In this document: in pieces, positions 41,788 to 50,008 of the stretch
How positions within the stretch are numbered: the stretch's first letter is position 1
Layout of the letters: every line of letters starts with the position of its first letter
IMG/VR virus record: IMGVR_UViG_3300020442_002661
Coordinates: 1-64,000 of that record
DNA: 64,000 nucleotides
From: a virus
Strand: one strand, 5' to 3'
Notes under the pieces: model-generated
What the model saw: the letters and a program-made list of their open reading frames with translations, nothing else
Databases searched by the model: none
Told to the model about the DNA's origin: nothing
Position numbers and translations under genes: made by a program

Positions 41788-42340
41788 GTTCATCCATAGT
41801 ACCGTTGTTGTGTATTGTTAGGGTGTATCCTGCATTTGCCCAACGCCATTCGCTTTCATGTATGTCCTTAGGTTCTACACCAATATCTTGATACATTCTG
41901 AACCATACAGGATCAATGCCACGTTGTACACGCCATACTTTGCCGCCAATTTCTTTAATCATTTTAATTTCATTTGGAAAACGTACATCTGGGATTATAA
42001 AGTTTTTATTAGGATTTTGTAGTATGTGTTGTTTTGTAAGGCTAACCCAAATACCATCATAAAAGCCCTTACGCATACAATCTGTGCCATATTCTTGTAG
42101 CACTAATCTTGGAGTGATTGTTCTGCCTGTTTCTTGTGTCCAAAAAGTATCAACTGTTTCTCGCCATTCACGACTTTCGTCAGTATCGCCTTCTAGCATT
42201 TGCCTATCCCAATTAAAGACACTTGCTACACCGTCTTTTAATTTGTCAGCAAAACTTATTTTTTCATAACCTTGTTCAACAAGTACATCAGCAACAGTAC
42301 CTTTACCACTGCCTATCAAGCCACATAAGCCAATTATCAT
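41732..42340 (-). CDS. 1: Deoxynucleoside monophosphate kinase, T4 gp1
   Basis: Phosphorylates dNMPs to dNDPs for phage DNA synthesis. IGLCGLIGSGKGTVADVL is the P-loop, ISFADKLKDGVASVFN follows, then the LQEYGTDCMRKGFYDGIWV segment and IIPDVRFPNEI. These are the landmarks of the T4 gp1 type dNMP kinase. The 202 residues are slightly short of T4 gp1 (241). Confidence 0.88.
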   Translation of the reverse strand: MIIGLCGLIGSGKGTVADVLVEQGYEKISFADKLKDGVASVFNWDRQMLEGDTDESREWRETVDTFWTQETGRTITPRLVLQEYGTDCMRKGFYDGIWVSLTKQHILQNPNKNFIIPDVRFPNEIKMIKEIGGKVWRVQRGIDPVWFRMYQDIGVEPKDIHESEWRWANAGYTLTIHNNGTMDELRSQVLGLLASNERLVSA

Positions 42341-42954
42341 ACACGCAACTCCGACGTTCCTTCCCCTACATGTCCTCTTGGAAAGTAGTTAAATGCCAAG
42401 CTATATCTAGGAGTATCTGTAAGATTAGGTGTTACCATGTGTTCTAAGTGACTTGGAAATAACACTATATCTCCTGCTCTTGGCGTAATAAAAAATTCAT
42501 TTGTATTATGTATATTAGTCTCTTTGTAGCTCATTCTCACTGTATCGTGGAACAAGTTATTCCAAAGATGTGATTTTTGGAACACAATATCACCTGCTCC
42601 TTCCGCACTATCTACATAGTATACACCACTCAACATAGCGTTACTATGCCAGTGTAGTGTATTGTGTTCACCTTTTGCATGCCTGTTTACCCAGCTATTC
42701 TCAAGACCAAACTTTACATTATCATTTACTTGTAATACTTCGTGTACAAAATGCTGTACAGCATCGTCTATTTGCTTTGCTAATACTTCAAGTGTAGCAT
42801 CATTGAGTATATACTTGTTTGCTGTATGATCATGTCCTGCGGCTTCGTCAGGATATTCAAAGTTTTTGATTACATTTTTTACGTCAGCGTCTAGCTCTCC
42901 AATATTAGAATAAAATAACGGAATGCTAAACAGTTGTATTAGATTATGTTTCAT
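42337..42954 (-). CDS. 2-oxoglutarate/Fe(II) oxygenase-like protein (A)
   Basis: A 205-residue protein. HWHSNAMLSGVYYVD near residue 115 and FPSHLEHMVTPNLTD with RYSLAFNYF near the C-terminus give the H-x-[DN]...H and R pattern of the putative 2OG-Fe(II) oxygenase family common in marine phages. It is a tandem paralogue of the next gene and overlaps gp1 by 4 bases. Substrate unknown. Confidence 0.7.
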   Translation of the reverse strand: MKHNLIQLFSIPLFYSNIGELDADVKNVIKNFEYPDEAAGHDHTANKYILNDATLEVLAKQIDDAVQHFVHEVLQVNDNVKFGLENSWVNRHAKGEHNTLHWHSNAMLSGVYYVDSAEGAGDIVFQKSHLWNNLFHDTVRMSYKETNIHNTNEFFITPRAGDIVLFPSHLEHMVTPNLTDTPRYSLAFNYFPRGHVGEGTSELRV

Positions 42955-43595
42955 ATTGTTAACCTTACTGAATTTTCACCTACAGTACCTTTAGGAAAAT
43001 AATTAAATGCCAAACTGTATCTATCTTGTTTATCTTGACTTTTAGCTACTTGATGTTCTAAATGGCTTGGAAAAATTAAACAATCTCCAGTCATAGGCTG
43101 AACAGTCCACGAACCAGTAGTGTATTGGGACCAATTATCATTTGTGTTCGGTCGTACATGTTCTGGAAAAGTATTAAGATGTTGTCTATTCTTCTTAAAT
43201 GTTATAGGATTTGCAGTTGGTCCAATATCAGGATAGTATACTCCACTTACTAATGCGTTTGCATGATTGTGTAATTCAATATCACTACCTGTATTCATTT
43301 TGTTAATCCAACTTGTAGTTAGTACAAATTCTGTTTCATCTGTTACATCACAGATTGTGTAAACAAAATGATCAACTGCCTTTTTAATTAAATTTTGTAA
43401 ATTTTGTAATTTTGATTGACGTAAAACGTCAAAGCCTCTTTCCCAAGGATTTAAATCTTCTTCTCCTTGGTATTGTGCTACAGAATTTGTAGGATATTCT
43501 AAATTTTTAAGCCATGCTAAAGTAATTGGATCTAGTGGACCGATATGAGTCTTTAATAACGGAGTAGAAAATAGAGGTGTAATTTCATAGTGCAT
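42951..43595 (-). CDS. 2-oxoglutarate/Fe(II) oxygenase-like protein (B)
   Basis: A 214-residue paralogue of gene A with the same layout: LHNHANALVSGVYYPD, then FPSHLEHQVAKSQDKQDRYS and LAFNYFPKGTVGE at the end. It begins the transcript that continues through A and gp1, from a sigma70-type promoter whose TATATT is 6 bases before the ATG. Confidence 0.7.
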   Translation of the reverse strand: MHYEITPLFSTPLLKTHIGPLDPITLAWLKNLEYPTNSVAQYQGEEDLNPWERGFDVLRQSKLQNLQNLIKKAVDHFVYTICDVTDETEFVLTTSWINKMNTGSDIELHNHANALVSGVYYPDIGPTANPITFKKNRQHLNTFPEHVRPNTNDNWSQYTTGSWTVQPMTGDCLIFPSHLEHQVAKSQDKQDRYSLAFNYFPKGTVGENSVRLTI

Positions 43596-43601
43596 TTATA
43601 T

Positions 43602-43630
43602 AATATAGCACCTAAAAATACGTTTGTCAA
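43602..43630 (-). promoter_or_regulatory. Sigma70-type promoter of the oxygenase-gp1 operon, start codon at predicted +1
   Basis: On the minus strand TTGACA (43625-43630), a 17-base spacer and TATATT (43602-43607), then 6 bases (ATATAA) and ATG. Another member of the leaderless promoter set. Confidence 0.7.
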
Positions 43631-43637
43631 GTATAAA

Positions 43638-44396
43638 TTAACCTATAAGGAAACCGTAGCCTGCACCACCTGCTACTTGTGTTGAAACATCAGCTTCTAG
43701 TTTCTCCATCTCAGCTTGTGCTTCTGCTTTAAGTGCATCACCATTAAGTGCAGAGCCGCCTTGTGGTCCTGCTATCTGTGCAAACTTACTTCGTGCTTCA
43801 CCTAACATATATTTGCAAGTTGCAACAGTATAATCTTTAATCCATTGTTTTGCTAGATAATCTTCTAGTAAGTTTTCATCTGGCCGATAGTTGTAAGCCA
43901 TAAGCAATAGTGTTTCGTCTGTTCTTGGACGTTGAAGAAGTGTTATTTCTTTTGTGACTGTATTCCATTTAAATTCTATAAACGAACCAAACATACGCCC
44001 TACTAGTTCTTGATATTGAGAGAAAAGATCATATGTTGCAAGTCCTCCCATGTTAGATGAACTTAGCAAATAGGTGTTAGTATATGCCATGTTGAAAGGT
44101 TCAAATAAAGTACCACCATCACCTCCGCCAGTGCGTGAGCCAATTGATCTACGGAATATTTTACGTACTTCAATTACTTCATTTGGCAATGTATATGTAT
44201 TTTCATCTGTCAAAGTTTTCATAAACAAGTAAGATTCTTCTACGCTATTGTCAGAACGTTGTCTAAATTTTGATAGAGCTTTACTTAATGCTGTTTCATA
44301 ATGCACTGGATCAAGCTCAACATCAACCATGCCGCCACCTAACATAGCGTTTACATAGTCAAATACTTCTTGCTTTTTAGTTTGTAGTGTGGCCAT
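43638..44396 (-). CDS. 13: Neck protein, T4 gp13
   Basis: A 252-residue protein. The N-terminal LGGGMVDVELDPVHYETALSK and the C-terminal WIKDYTVATCKYMLGEARSK, then the LNGDALKAEAQAEMEKL...YGFLIG ending, line up with T4 gp13 (LGAPIINVELTPDQI, WVKDYATALAKELNGQIL, FGILVG). It forms the neck ring at the head-tail joint with gp14. The start is ATG 44396 with GGAG upstream and the late element behind it. Confidence 0.85.
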   Translation of the reverse strand: MATLQTKKQEVFDYVNAMLGGGMVDVELDPVHYETALSKALSKFRQRSDNSVEESYLFMKTLTDENTYTLPNEVIEVRKIFRRSIGSRTGGGDGGTLFEPFNMAYTNTYLLSSSNMGGLATYDLFSQYQELVGRMFGSFIEFKWNTVTKEITLLQRPRTDETLLLMAYNYRPDENLLEDYLAKQWIKDYTVATCKYMLGEARSKFAQIAGPQGGSALNGDALKAEAQAEMEKLEADVSTQVAGGAGYGFLIG

Positions 44397-44414
44397 ATAA
44401 AAGTTCTCCAATAG

Positions 44415-44422
44415 TATTTATC
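44415..44422 (-). promoter_or_regulatory. T4-late-type promoter element GATAAATA of gp13
   Basis: GATAAATA on the minus strand, 18 bases before the gp13 ATG with GGAG between. Only 4 bases separate it from the plus-strand GATAAATA of gp14, so the two late promoters are back to back. Confidence 0.6.
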
Positions 44423-44426
44423 GTAA

Positions 44427-44434
44427 GATAAATA
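44427..44434 (+). promoter_or_regulatory. T4-late-type promoter element GATAAATA of gp14
   Basis: GATAAATA on the plus strand with five bases to the ATG at 44440. An earlier in-frame ATG (44434) overlaps the element itself, so 44440 is the likely start. Confidence 0.6.
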
Positions 44435-44439
44435 TGTTT

Positions 44440-45597
44440 ATGCCAAGACTATCTTTATATAAACCAGAAAAAGGCAGGGATTATCATTTCTTAGACAGAC
44501 AAATTCAAGAAATGTTTACTGTGGGCGGAACAGACATATTTGTTCACAAATACCTCGGGCCTGAAAATCCAGCAGAAGCAGATGCTACAGCAGATCAGCC
44601 TCGTTATGATGCTGTCAAAAGTACAAATATACAGGACATGCTATTTTTAGAAAATAGAGATCGAAAGTATGATCCAGACATTTATACTATGCGAGCTGTA
44701 TATAATGTTCAAGACATAGACTTTGATTTGAGTCAATTTGGTATGTTTTTGAGTAACGATACATTGTTCATGACAATACATATAAACAGTAGTGTAAAGA
44801 CACTTGGTAGGAAAATTATGAGTGGCGATGTAATTGAACTACCACATTTGAAAGACGAGTATGCACTAAATGATCATACAATAGCATTAAAACGCTTTTA
44901 CGTTGTTGAAGATGTTAATAGAGCCGCTGAAGGTTTTTCACCTAGTTGGTATCCACATTTATATAGATTAAAATTAAAACAGATTGTTGATTCACAAGAA
45001 TTCAAAGAAATACTTGATCTTCCAGCAGAAGAAGGTTCAGACAACACACTAAGAGACTTGCTTTCTACATATGAAAAAGAAATGCAAATTAACAATGCAG
45101 TTGTAGATCAAGCAGAAGTAGATGCTAAAAAATCAGGATATGATATTAGCCATTATTACACTTTAGCAACAAATGATGATGGCACAGTTGCTTTAACTAC
45201 TGCTGATGAAACAGATATTGATGCAAGTAGCGTAGGATCAAATGCAAGTGATGTACATGAGAAACCTAGTAGATTAGGCTATCAAGGTTATTTACTTGGC
45301 GTTGAAGAAGGACCAAACGGTGCTCCATATGGTATGGGCATAAGTTTTCCATCGCAACCAGAAACAGGTGATTACTTTTTACGTACTGATTACATGCCAA
45401 AAAGATTATTTAAATATGATGGAGGTAGATGGGTGAAAATGCAAGATGGTGTTCGTGTTGACCTTACAAACACAGATACAAGAAATACTCAAAAAACTAC
45501 ATTCATTAACAATACAAAAACAAATACTATTGGTGGTGAACAAGTTCAAGAAAGACAAAGTCTTTCAAAAGCACTTAGACCTAAGGCAGATAATTAA
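44440..45597 (+). CDS. 14: Neck protein, T4 gp14-like
   Basis: A 385-residue protein (T4 gp14: 256). The order QIQEMFTVGGTDIFVHKYLG, DMLFLENRDRKYDPDIYTMR, DLSQFGMFLSNDTLFMTIHI parallels T4 gp14 (MYGQDVYYIPRT, DTLFNEDEISKF, IGKFGLEVRDQATFIV). The extra C-terminal 150 residues contain TGDYFLRTDYMPKRLFKYDG followed by GRW, the same short module found in the sheath. It is transcribed away from gp13 and coupled to gp15 by TAATG. Confidence 0.78.
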   Translation: MPRLSLYKPEKGRDYHFLDRQIQEMFTVGGTDIFVHKYLGPENPAEADATADQPRYDAVKSTNIQDMLFLENRDRKYDPDIYTMRAVYNVQDIDFDLSQFGMFLSNDTLFMTIHINSSVKTLGRKIMSGDVIELPHLKDEYALNDHTIALKRFYVVEDVNRAAEGFSPSWYPHLYRLKLKQIVDSQEFKEILDLPAEEGSDNTLRDLLSTYEKEMQINNAVVDQAEVDAKKSGYDISHYYTLATNDDGTVALTTADETDIDASSVGSNASDVHEKPSRLGYQGYLLGVEEGPNGAPYGMGISFPSQPETGDYFLRTDYMPKRLFKYDGGRWVKMQDGVRVDLTNTDTRNTQKTTFINNTKTNTIGGEQVQERQSLSKALRPKADN

Positions 45598-47069
45598 TGC
45601 AACATTTTTATGATGGACAAATAAGAAGATACGTTACTCAAATGGTAAGACTTATGAGTAATTTCTCTGTAAAAGATGGTTCAGGTACATTAAAACAAGT
45701 TCCTGTTATGTATGGTGATTTAACTAGACAGGTTGCAAGTATTATACGAGATAATAGTGAAAACAAAATACCTAGTGCTCCACGTATGGCAGTTTATATA
45801 AATTCATTAGAAATGGATAGGTCTAGAACAGCTGATGCAAGTTATGTTAGCAAAGTAAATATCCGTGAACGTGCTTATGATGAAAACAACGAGGAATATC
45901 TAAATACACAAGGTAAAAATTATACTGTAGAACGACTTATGCCAACGCCTTACACCCTTGGCTTTACTGTTGATATATGGAGTTCAAACACAGATCAAAA
46001 ATTACAGATTATGGAACAAATACTTACATTGTTCAATCCTAGTTTAGAAATACAAACAACAGACAACTATATAGACTGGACAAGTTTAAGTGTTGTTAAT
46101 ATGGAAGGCATTACATTTAGTTCAAGAAGTATTCCTGTAGGTGTTGACAGTGACATTGATGTTGCTAACATGACATTTACAACACCTATCTATTTGTCAC
46201 CTCCTATTAAGGTTAAGAGACTAGGTGTTATTACAAATATTATAACAAGTGTATTCAACGAAGATAAAGGTACAATAGATTTAAGTTTGAGTAGACCTGA
46301 ATTAAAAGCATATGATGATAGTGTAATAGCTGGATCTAAACCTACAACAGATGGTAACACTGAAACTGTAAACGACAGTAACGCTATACCTGTTAACGTA
46401 AGTCATAAAAATTATGGTATTTACATCACAGGTACTATGGCGCAATTAGTTGCAAACAATAGAGTAGGTAGCACTAATTGGCGCAATGTAATTGATACTT
46501 ACCCTGGTCAATATCAAGATGATATTAGCAGGTTGTACATAAGACGCAGTGACGAAAATAGAGATGTTACAGGAACAATTAGTTTAAATCCAAATGATGA
46601 AACACAATTAATGGTAAATTGGGATTTAGATTCATTCCCAAGTAATACTATAATAAATGGACCTACTAGATTAAATGCACAATGGACAAGCATAGATTAC
46701 ATAATAGATCCATTAAAAACTAATCCTATTACAGAAAACATGCGTGGACTTGGATCTCGTATATTATTGTTAAATGATATAGGTGATGCTGATAACGGAA
46801 ATGAAGGTCCATCAGCATGGGATGGTAATTTCCAAGGTACTGATCTTGTTGCAAGTAAAGATGATATTGTTGAATGGGATGGTAATCAGTGGCGCATTGT
46901 ATTTGATGCAAGTGAAAATAAATTAGTATACAACGATGAAGTTTTAACCACAGTATACACAACTAACCTAAAAACAGGTATACAATATCGTTGGGATGGT
47001 TCAGATTGGCTATTAAGTGTTGAAGGACTCTATCCAAACGGTACCTGGCGTCTAAGCCTAAACGGCTAA
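45597..47069 (+). CDS. 15: Tail terminator / sheath stabiliser, T4 gp15-like
   Basis: A 490-residue protein (T4 gp15: 272). The N-terminal half matches gp15: FYDGQIRRYVTQMVRLMSNF, QVPVMYGDLTR, RLMPTPYTLGFTVDIWSSNT and IMEQILTLFNPSLEIQ. The C-terminal 230 residues are extra and beta-rich, with EWDGNQW and YRWDGSDW modules. gp15 caps the tail and joins it to the neck. The gp14-gp15 pair fits that role. Confidence 0.82.
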   Translation: MQHFYDGQIRRYVTQMVRLMSNFSVKDGSGTLKQVPVMYGDLTRQVASIIRDNSENKIPSAPRMAVYINSLEMDRSRTADASYVSKVNIRERAYDENNEEYLNTQGKNYTVERLMPTPYTLGFTVDIWSSNTDQKLQIMEQILTLFNPSLEIQTTDNYIDWTSLSVVNMEGITFSSRSIPVGVDSDIDVANMTFTTPIYLSPPIKVKRLGVITNIITSVFNEDKGTIDLSLSRPELKAYDDSVIAGSKPTTDGNTETVNDSNAIPVNVSHKNYGIYITGTMAQLVANNRVGSTNWRNVIDTYPGQYQDDISRLYIRRSDENRDVTGTISLNPNDETQLMVNWDLDSFPSNTIINGPTRLNAQWTSIDYIIDPLKTNPITENMRGLGSRILLLNDIGDADNGNEGPSAWDGNFQGTDLVASKDDIVEWDGNQWRIVFDASENKLVYNDEVLTTVYTTNLKTGIQYRWDGSDWLLSVEGLYPNGTWRLSLNG

Positions 47070-47077
47070 TTATTTTT

Positions 47078-47518
47078 ATGGACAAGATTATTTGCAGTGG
47101 AACTCTCTTTTATAGCCTCTCGAGTAAACGTTATTTGTTACTTAGACGTTGTGAAGGTAGAACTAAAGGTACATGGGGACTTGTAGGCGGAACAAACGAA
47201 ACTACAGAAACTCCTTGGGAAGCATTGAAAAGAGAAATATCTGAAGAAATAGGAAAACTGCCTGATATTCAAAAAACAATTCCACTTGAAACTTTTATTA
47301 GTACAGATCAAAAATTTCATTTTCACACTTATCTTTGTACAGTTCAAGAAGAATTTATTCCAGTGTTAAACAAAGAACATGACGGGTATGCGTGGGTTAC
47401 TTCAGGTGGTTGGCCAAAGCCTTTACACCAAGGTTTGCGTAATACACTTAATAGTAAAATTAATCAAGAAAAATTAGAAACAGTAACAAAAGTTCTTGAT
47501 TTAATGTCTCAAATGTAG
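47078..47518 (+). CDS. Nudix hydrolase
   Basis: A 146-residue protein with a full Nudix box, GGTNETTETPWEALKREISE then EIG (G-x5-E-x7-R-E-U-x-E-E-x-G). The substrate could be a nucleotide sugar or a dNTP/ADP-ribose; the box alone cannot tell. Its place just before hldE and downstream of gp15 suggests nucleotide-sugar control. It carries the hldE promoter in its last codons. Confidence 0.85.
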   Translation: MDKIICSGTLFYSLSSKRYLLLRRCEGRTKGTWGLVGGTNETTETPWEALKREISEEIGKLPDIQKTIPLETFISTDQKFHFHTYLCTVQEEFIPVLNKEHDGYAWVTSGGWPKPLHQGLRNTLNSKINQEKLETVTKVLDLMSQM

Positions 47519-47524
47519 TATAGT
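47496..47524 (+). promoter_or_regulatory. Sigma70-type promoter of the heptose operon
   Basis: TTGATT (47496-47501), a 17-base spacer and TATAGT (47519-47524), then 5 bases (AAATT) and the hldE ATG. Being host-sigma-type, it predicts expression of the heptose genes early in infection, separate from the late gp14-gp15 messages. Confidence 0.65.
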
Positions 47525-47529
47525 AAATT

Positions 47530-48777
47530 ATGATAAGAGTATATGGCGATATAATGCTAGACAGGTGGATTAAAGGAGTATCACAGCGTGTTAGTCCTGA
47601 AGCACCAGTCCTTGTGTTACAAGAAGAAGAACAAATATTCTGCCCAGGCGGAGCAGGTAATCTTGCATTAAATATTGCAAGTCTTAATGGTAGTGTAAAT
47701 GTATATGGTAGTATTGCACCAGATAAAGAAGGTTATAGAATTATTGATTGCTTTGAAAAGCATCCAAAAATTAATTTTGCCGCTACACTAGATAGTAAAA
47801 TTACAACTACAAAAAATAGATTAGTAGGTCAAGGAGGGCAACATATTGTACGTTGGGATAGAGAAGAACTTTATACCGGCGACGAAGCATACGAAAGATG
47901 TATAACAGATATAACAACAAAAGACATTGTGGTTGTAAGTGACTATGCAAAGGGAACTGTAAAAGAAAAAACTGTTTGGAATTTTGCTAGACGCTGTAAA
48001 ACACTAGTAGATCCTAAACAAGCCCCTGCATATTATCAAGGAGCATATCTTGTAAAACCTAATATGAAAGAATATGAAGGTTGGTTCGGAACATTCAATA
48101 AACTAGATGCATTAGATCATATTAAAACTTACGAATGGACCTATCTTGTTGTTACAGATGGTGCAAACGGTATGCATGTGTTAAGCGATGATGGAAGATA
48201 TGAACATATTCAAGAAGAAGCAAAAGAAGTAGCAGACGTTACTGGTGCTGGAGACACTGTACTGGCTGTCATTGCATACTTTATTGAACAAGGTTTAGAT
48301 ATGTTTGATGCTTGTAGGAAAGCATGTTATGCCGCGGCAAGAGCTGTAGAACACAGAGGAGTTCATGTAGTTACACATAACGACCTAGAAAAAGTAGTTT
48401 TTACAAACGGTGTTTTTGATATCTTGCACAAAGGACATTTACACTTATTGAAAGAAGCACGTAGTTTAGGTAATAAACTGATTGTAGCAATTAATACAGA
48501 CGCAAGTGTACAAAGATTAAAAGGAAACGGCCGTCCTATTAACGATGTTCAAACAAGACAAGCACAATTAGAAGTATTGCCTTGGGTAGATGAGGTCATT
48601 ACATTTACAGATGATACGCCTTTAGAACTTATTAATAAAATTAAACCAGATTTAATTGTCAAGGGTGGCGATTATAAAGTTGAAGATGTTGTTGGCCATG
48701 AGATTGCAGATGTGCATATTGTGCCTATAATAGACGGATTGTCGACATCTAATATAGTAGAAAAAATTACAATATGA
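47530..48777 (+). CDS. hldE: Bifunctional heptose kinase/adenylyltransferase
   Basis: Phosphorylates D-glycero-D-manno-heptose-7-phosphate at C1 and later adds AMP to heptose-1-phosphate. Residues 1-285 are a PfkB/ribokinase-type kinase: MIRVYGDIMLDRWIKGVSQR (start), CPGGAGNLALN, and VTGAGDTVLA near residue 237 (anion hole and catalytic Asp). Residues about 290-415 are the nucleotidyltransferase: FTNGVFDILHKGHLHLLKEA, VKGGDYKVEDVVG and DGLSTSNIVEKI. The 415 residues are a little short of E. coli HldE (477). Coupled by ATGA to the next gene. Confidence 0.92.
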   Translation: MIRVYGDIMLDRWIKGVSQRVSPEAPVLVLQEEEQIFCPGGAGNLALNIASLNGSVNVYGSIAPDKEGYRIIDCFEKHPKINFAATLDSKITTTKNRLVGQGGQHIVRWDREELYTGDEAYERCITDITTKDIVVVSDYAKGTVKEKTVWNFARRCKTLVDPKQAPAYYQGAYLVKPNMKEYEGWFGTFNKLDALDHIKTYEWTYLVVTDGANGMHVLSDDGRYEHIQEEAKEVADVTGAGDTVLAVIAYFIEQGLDMFDACRKACYAAARAVEHRGVHVVTHNDLEKVVFTNGVFDILHKGHLHLLKEARSLGNKLIVAINTDASVQRLKGNGRPINDVQTRQAQLEVLPWVDEVITFTDDTPLELINKIKPDLIVKGGDYKVEDVVGHEIADVHIVPIIDGLSTSNIVEKITI

Positions 48778-49598
48778 ACTTACTAATTACTGGCTCAAAC
48801 GGATTTATAGGAAAAAATCTTGTAAATTATTTTGTTGATGAAGGACATACAGTTGCAGAATATGATTACATAGAAAATGTAATTCCTGATTGTAGTCCTT
48901 TTGATCATGTTATTCATATGGGTGCTATTAGTTCTACAACAGAACGTAACGTAGAACAAGTCTTAACACAAAACTTAGATTTTAGTCATAGACTTTTACA
49001 AATTTGCGAAATGCAAGGAGTAAATTTAATTTATGCATCAAGTGCAAGCGTTTATGGAGATACAGGCGTATTTAAAGAATATGGGCCCGTATATCCACAA
49101 AGTGCATATGCATGGAGCAAATACTTGTTTGACAGAACAATAAATCAAGTTGATAAAAAAGATTGGATGTGCAACGTAAAAGGATTAAGATTCTTTAATG
49201 TTTACGGAGAGCATGAGGAAGATAAAGGTGATCAAATGAGTGTTTTTCATAAATTTAAAAACCAAGCATTAGACACAGGAAAAGTTCATCCATTTGAAAA
49301 TAGTAAAGAATATTTGAGAGATTTTATATATGTCGGCGATGTATGTAAAATTGTAGATAAGTTGTTAGATGTAGATGATAGTGGCATATACAATGTAGGT
49401 ACAGGTACACCACGTAGTTTTCAAAGCATTGCAGAAGCAGTTGCAGAAAAATACAATGCAGACATAGAACCAATACCTATGCCAGAAATACTTAAACAAC
49501 AATATCAAAAATATACTTGTAGTGACAATACAAGACTACTTAAAGCAATAGGTAAATTTAATTTTACAACACCGGAGGAATGGATATGCAAAGACTAG
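48774..49598 (+). CDS. hldD: ADP-heptose 6-epimerase-like SDR protein
   Basis: A 274-residue extended short-chain dehydrogenase. LLITGSNGFIGKNL is the NAD(P) Gly motif, AISSTTERNVEQVLTQNLDF resembles the HldD SSTTE segment, IYASSASVYGD carries the Ser, and SAYAWSKYLFDR is the YxxxK. It converts ADP-D-glycero- to ADP-L-glycero-D-manno-heptose if it is HldD; E. coli HldD has 310 residues. HldD is the best match given the operon, but another NDP-sugar epimerase is possible. Confidence 0.8.
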   Translation: MNLLITGSNGFIGKNLVNYFVDEGHTVAEYDYIENVIPDCSPFDHVIHMGAISSTTERNVEQVLTQNLDFSHRLLQICEMQGVNLIYASSASVYGDTGVFKEYGPVYPQSAYAWSKYLFDRTINQVDKKDWMCNVKGLRFFNVYGEHEEDKGDQMSVFHKFKNQALDTGKVHPFENSKEYLRDFIYVGDVCKIVDKLLDVDDSGIYNVGTGTPRSFQSIAEAVAEKYNADIEPIPMPEILKQQYQKYTCSDNTRLLKAIGKFNFTTPEEWICKD

Positions 49599-50008
49599 AA
49601 GGTAAAGTAGATAAAGGTTGGGGCTACGAAATAATTTGGGCCACAAATGAAAAATACTGTGGTAAAATACTTTTCTTTAACAAAAAAGGTTCAAAGTTTA
49701 GTATGCACTTTCATAGAGAAAAAGACGAAACATGGTTTGTTAACAACGGCAGTTTTGTTGTACGCTGGATAGATACAAAAACAGCAACATTGTTTAGCCA
49801 AGTTCTTAAAGAAGGACAAACTTGGCATAATCCACCATTGCAACCACATCAATTAGAAGCAATGGAAGATGGAAGCAGTATTACAGAAGTCAGCACAGCA
49901 GATAGTGTTGAAGACAACTACAGAGTAATTCCAGGTGATAGTCAATCGGAATTAACAACAAAAATTAAAGAGGTGGCAGATGCGCAGTCCAACGATAACG
50001 TGGAGTAA
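49586..50008 (+). CDS. Cupin-domain protein (sugar isomerase type)
   Basis: A 140-residue protein from ATG 49586, set at a good distance from GGAGG (the ATG two codons earlier is too close). It contains GWGYEIIWATNEKYCGKILF and KFSMHFHREKDETWFVNNGS (His-x-His-Glu metal site), then QTWHNPPLQPHQLEA. This is the mannose-6-phosphate isomerase type II/cupin pattern. It overlaps the gmhB start. A role in isomerising a sugar of the heptose or core pathway is inferred. Confidence 0.7.
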   Translation: MQRLEGKVDKGWGYEIIWATNEKYCGKILFFNKKGSKFSMHFHREKDETWFVNNGSFVVRWIDTKTATLFSQVLKEGQTWHNPPLQPHQLEAMEDGSSITEVSTADSVEDNYRVIPGDSQSELTTKIKEVADAQSNDNVE

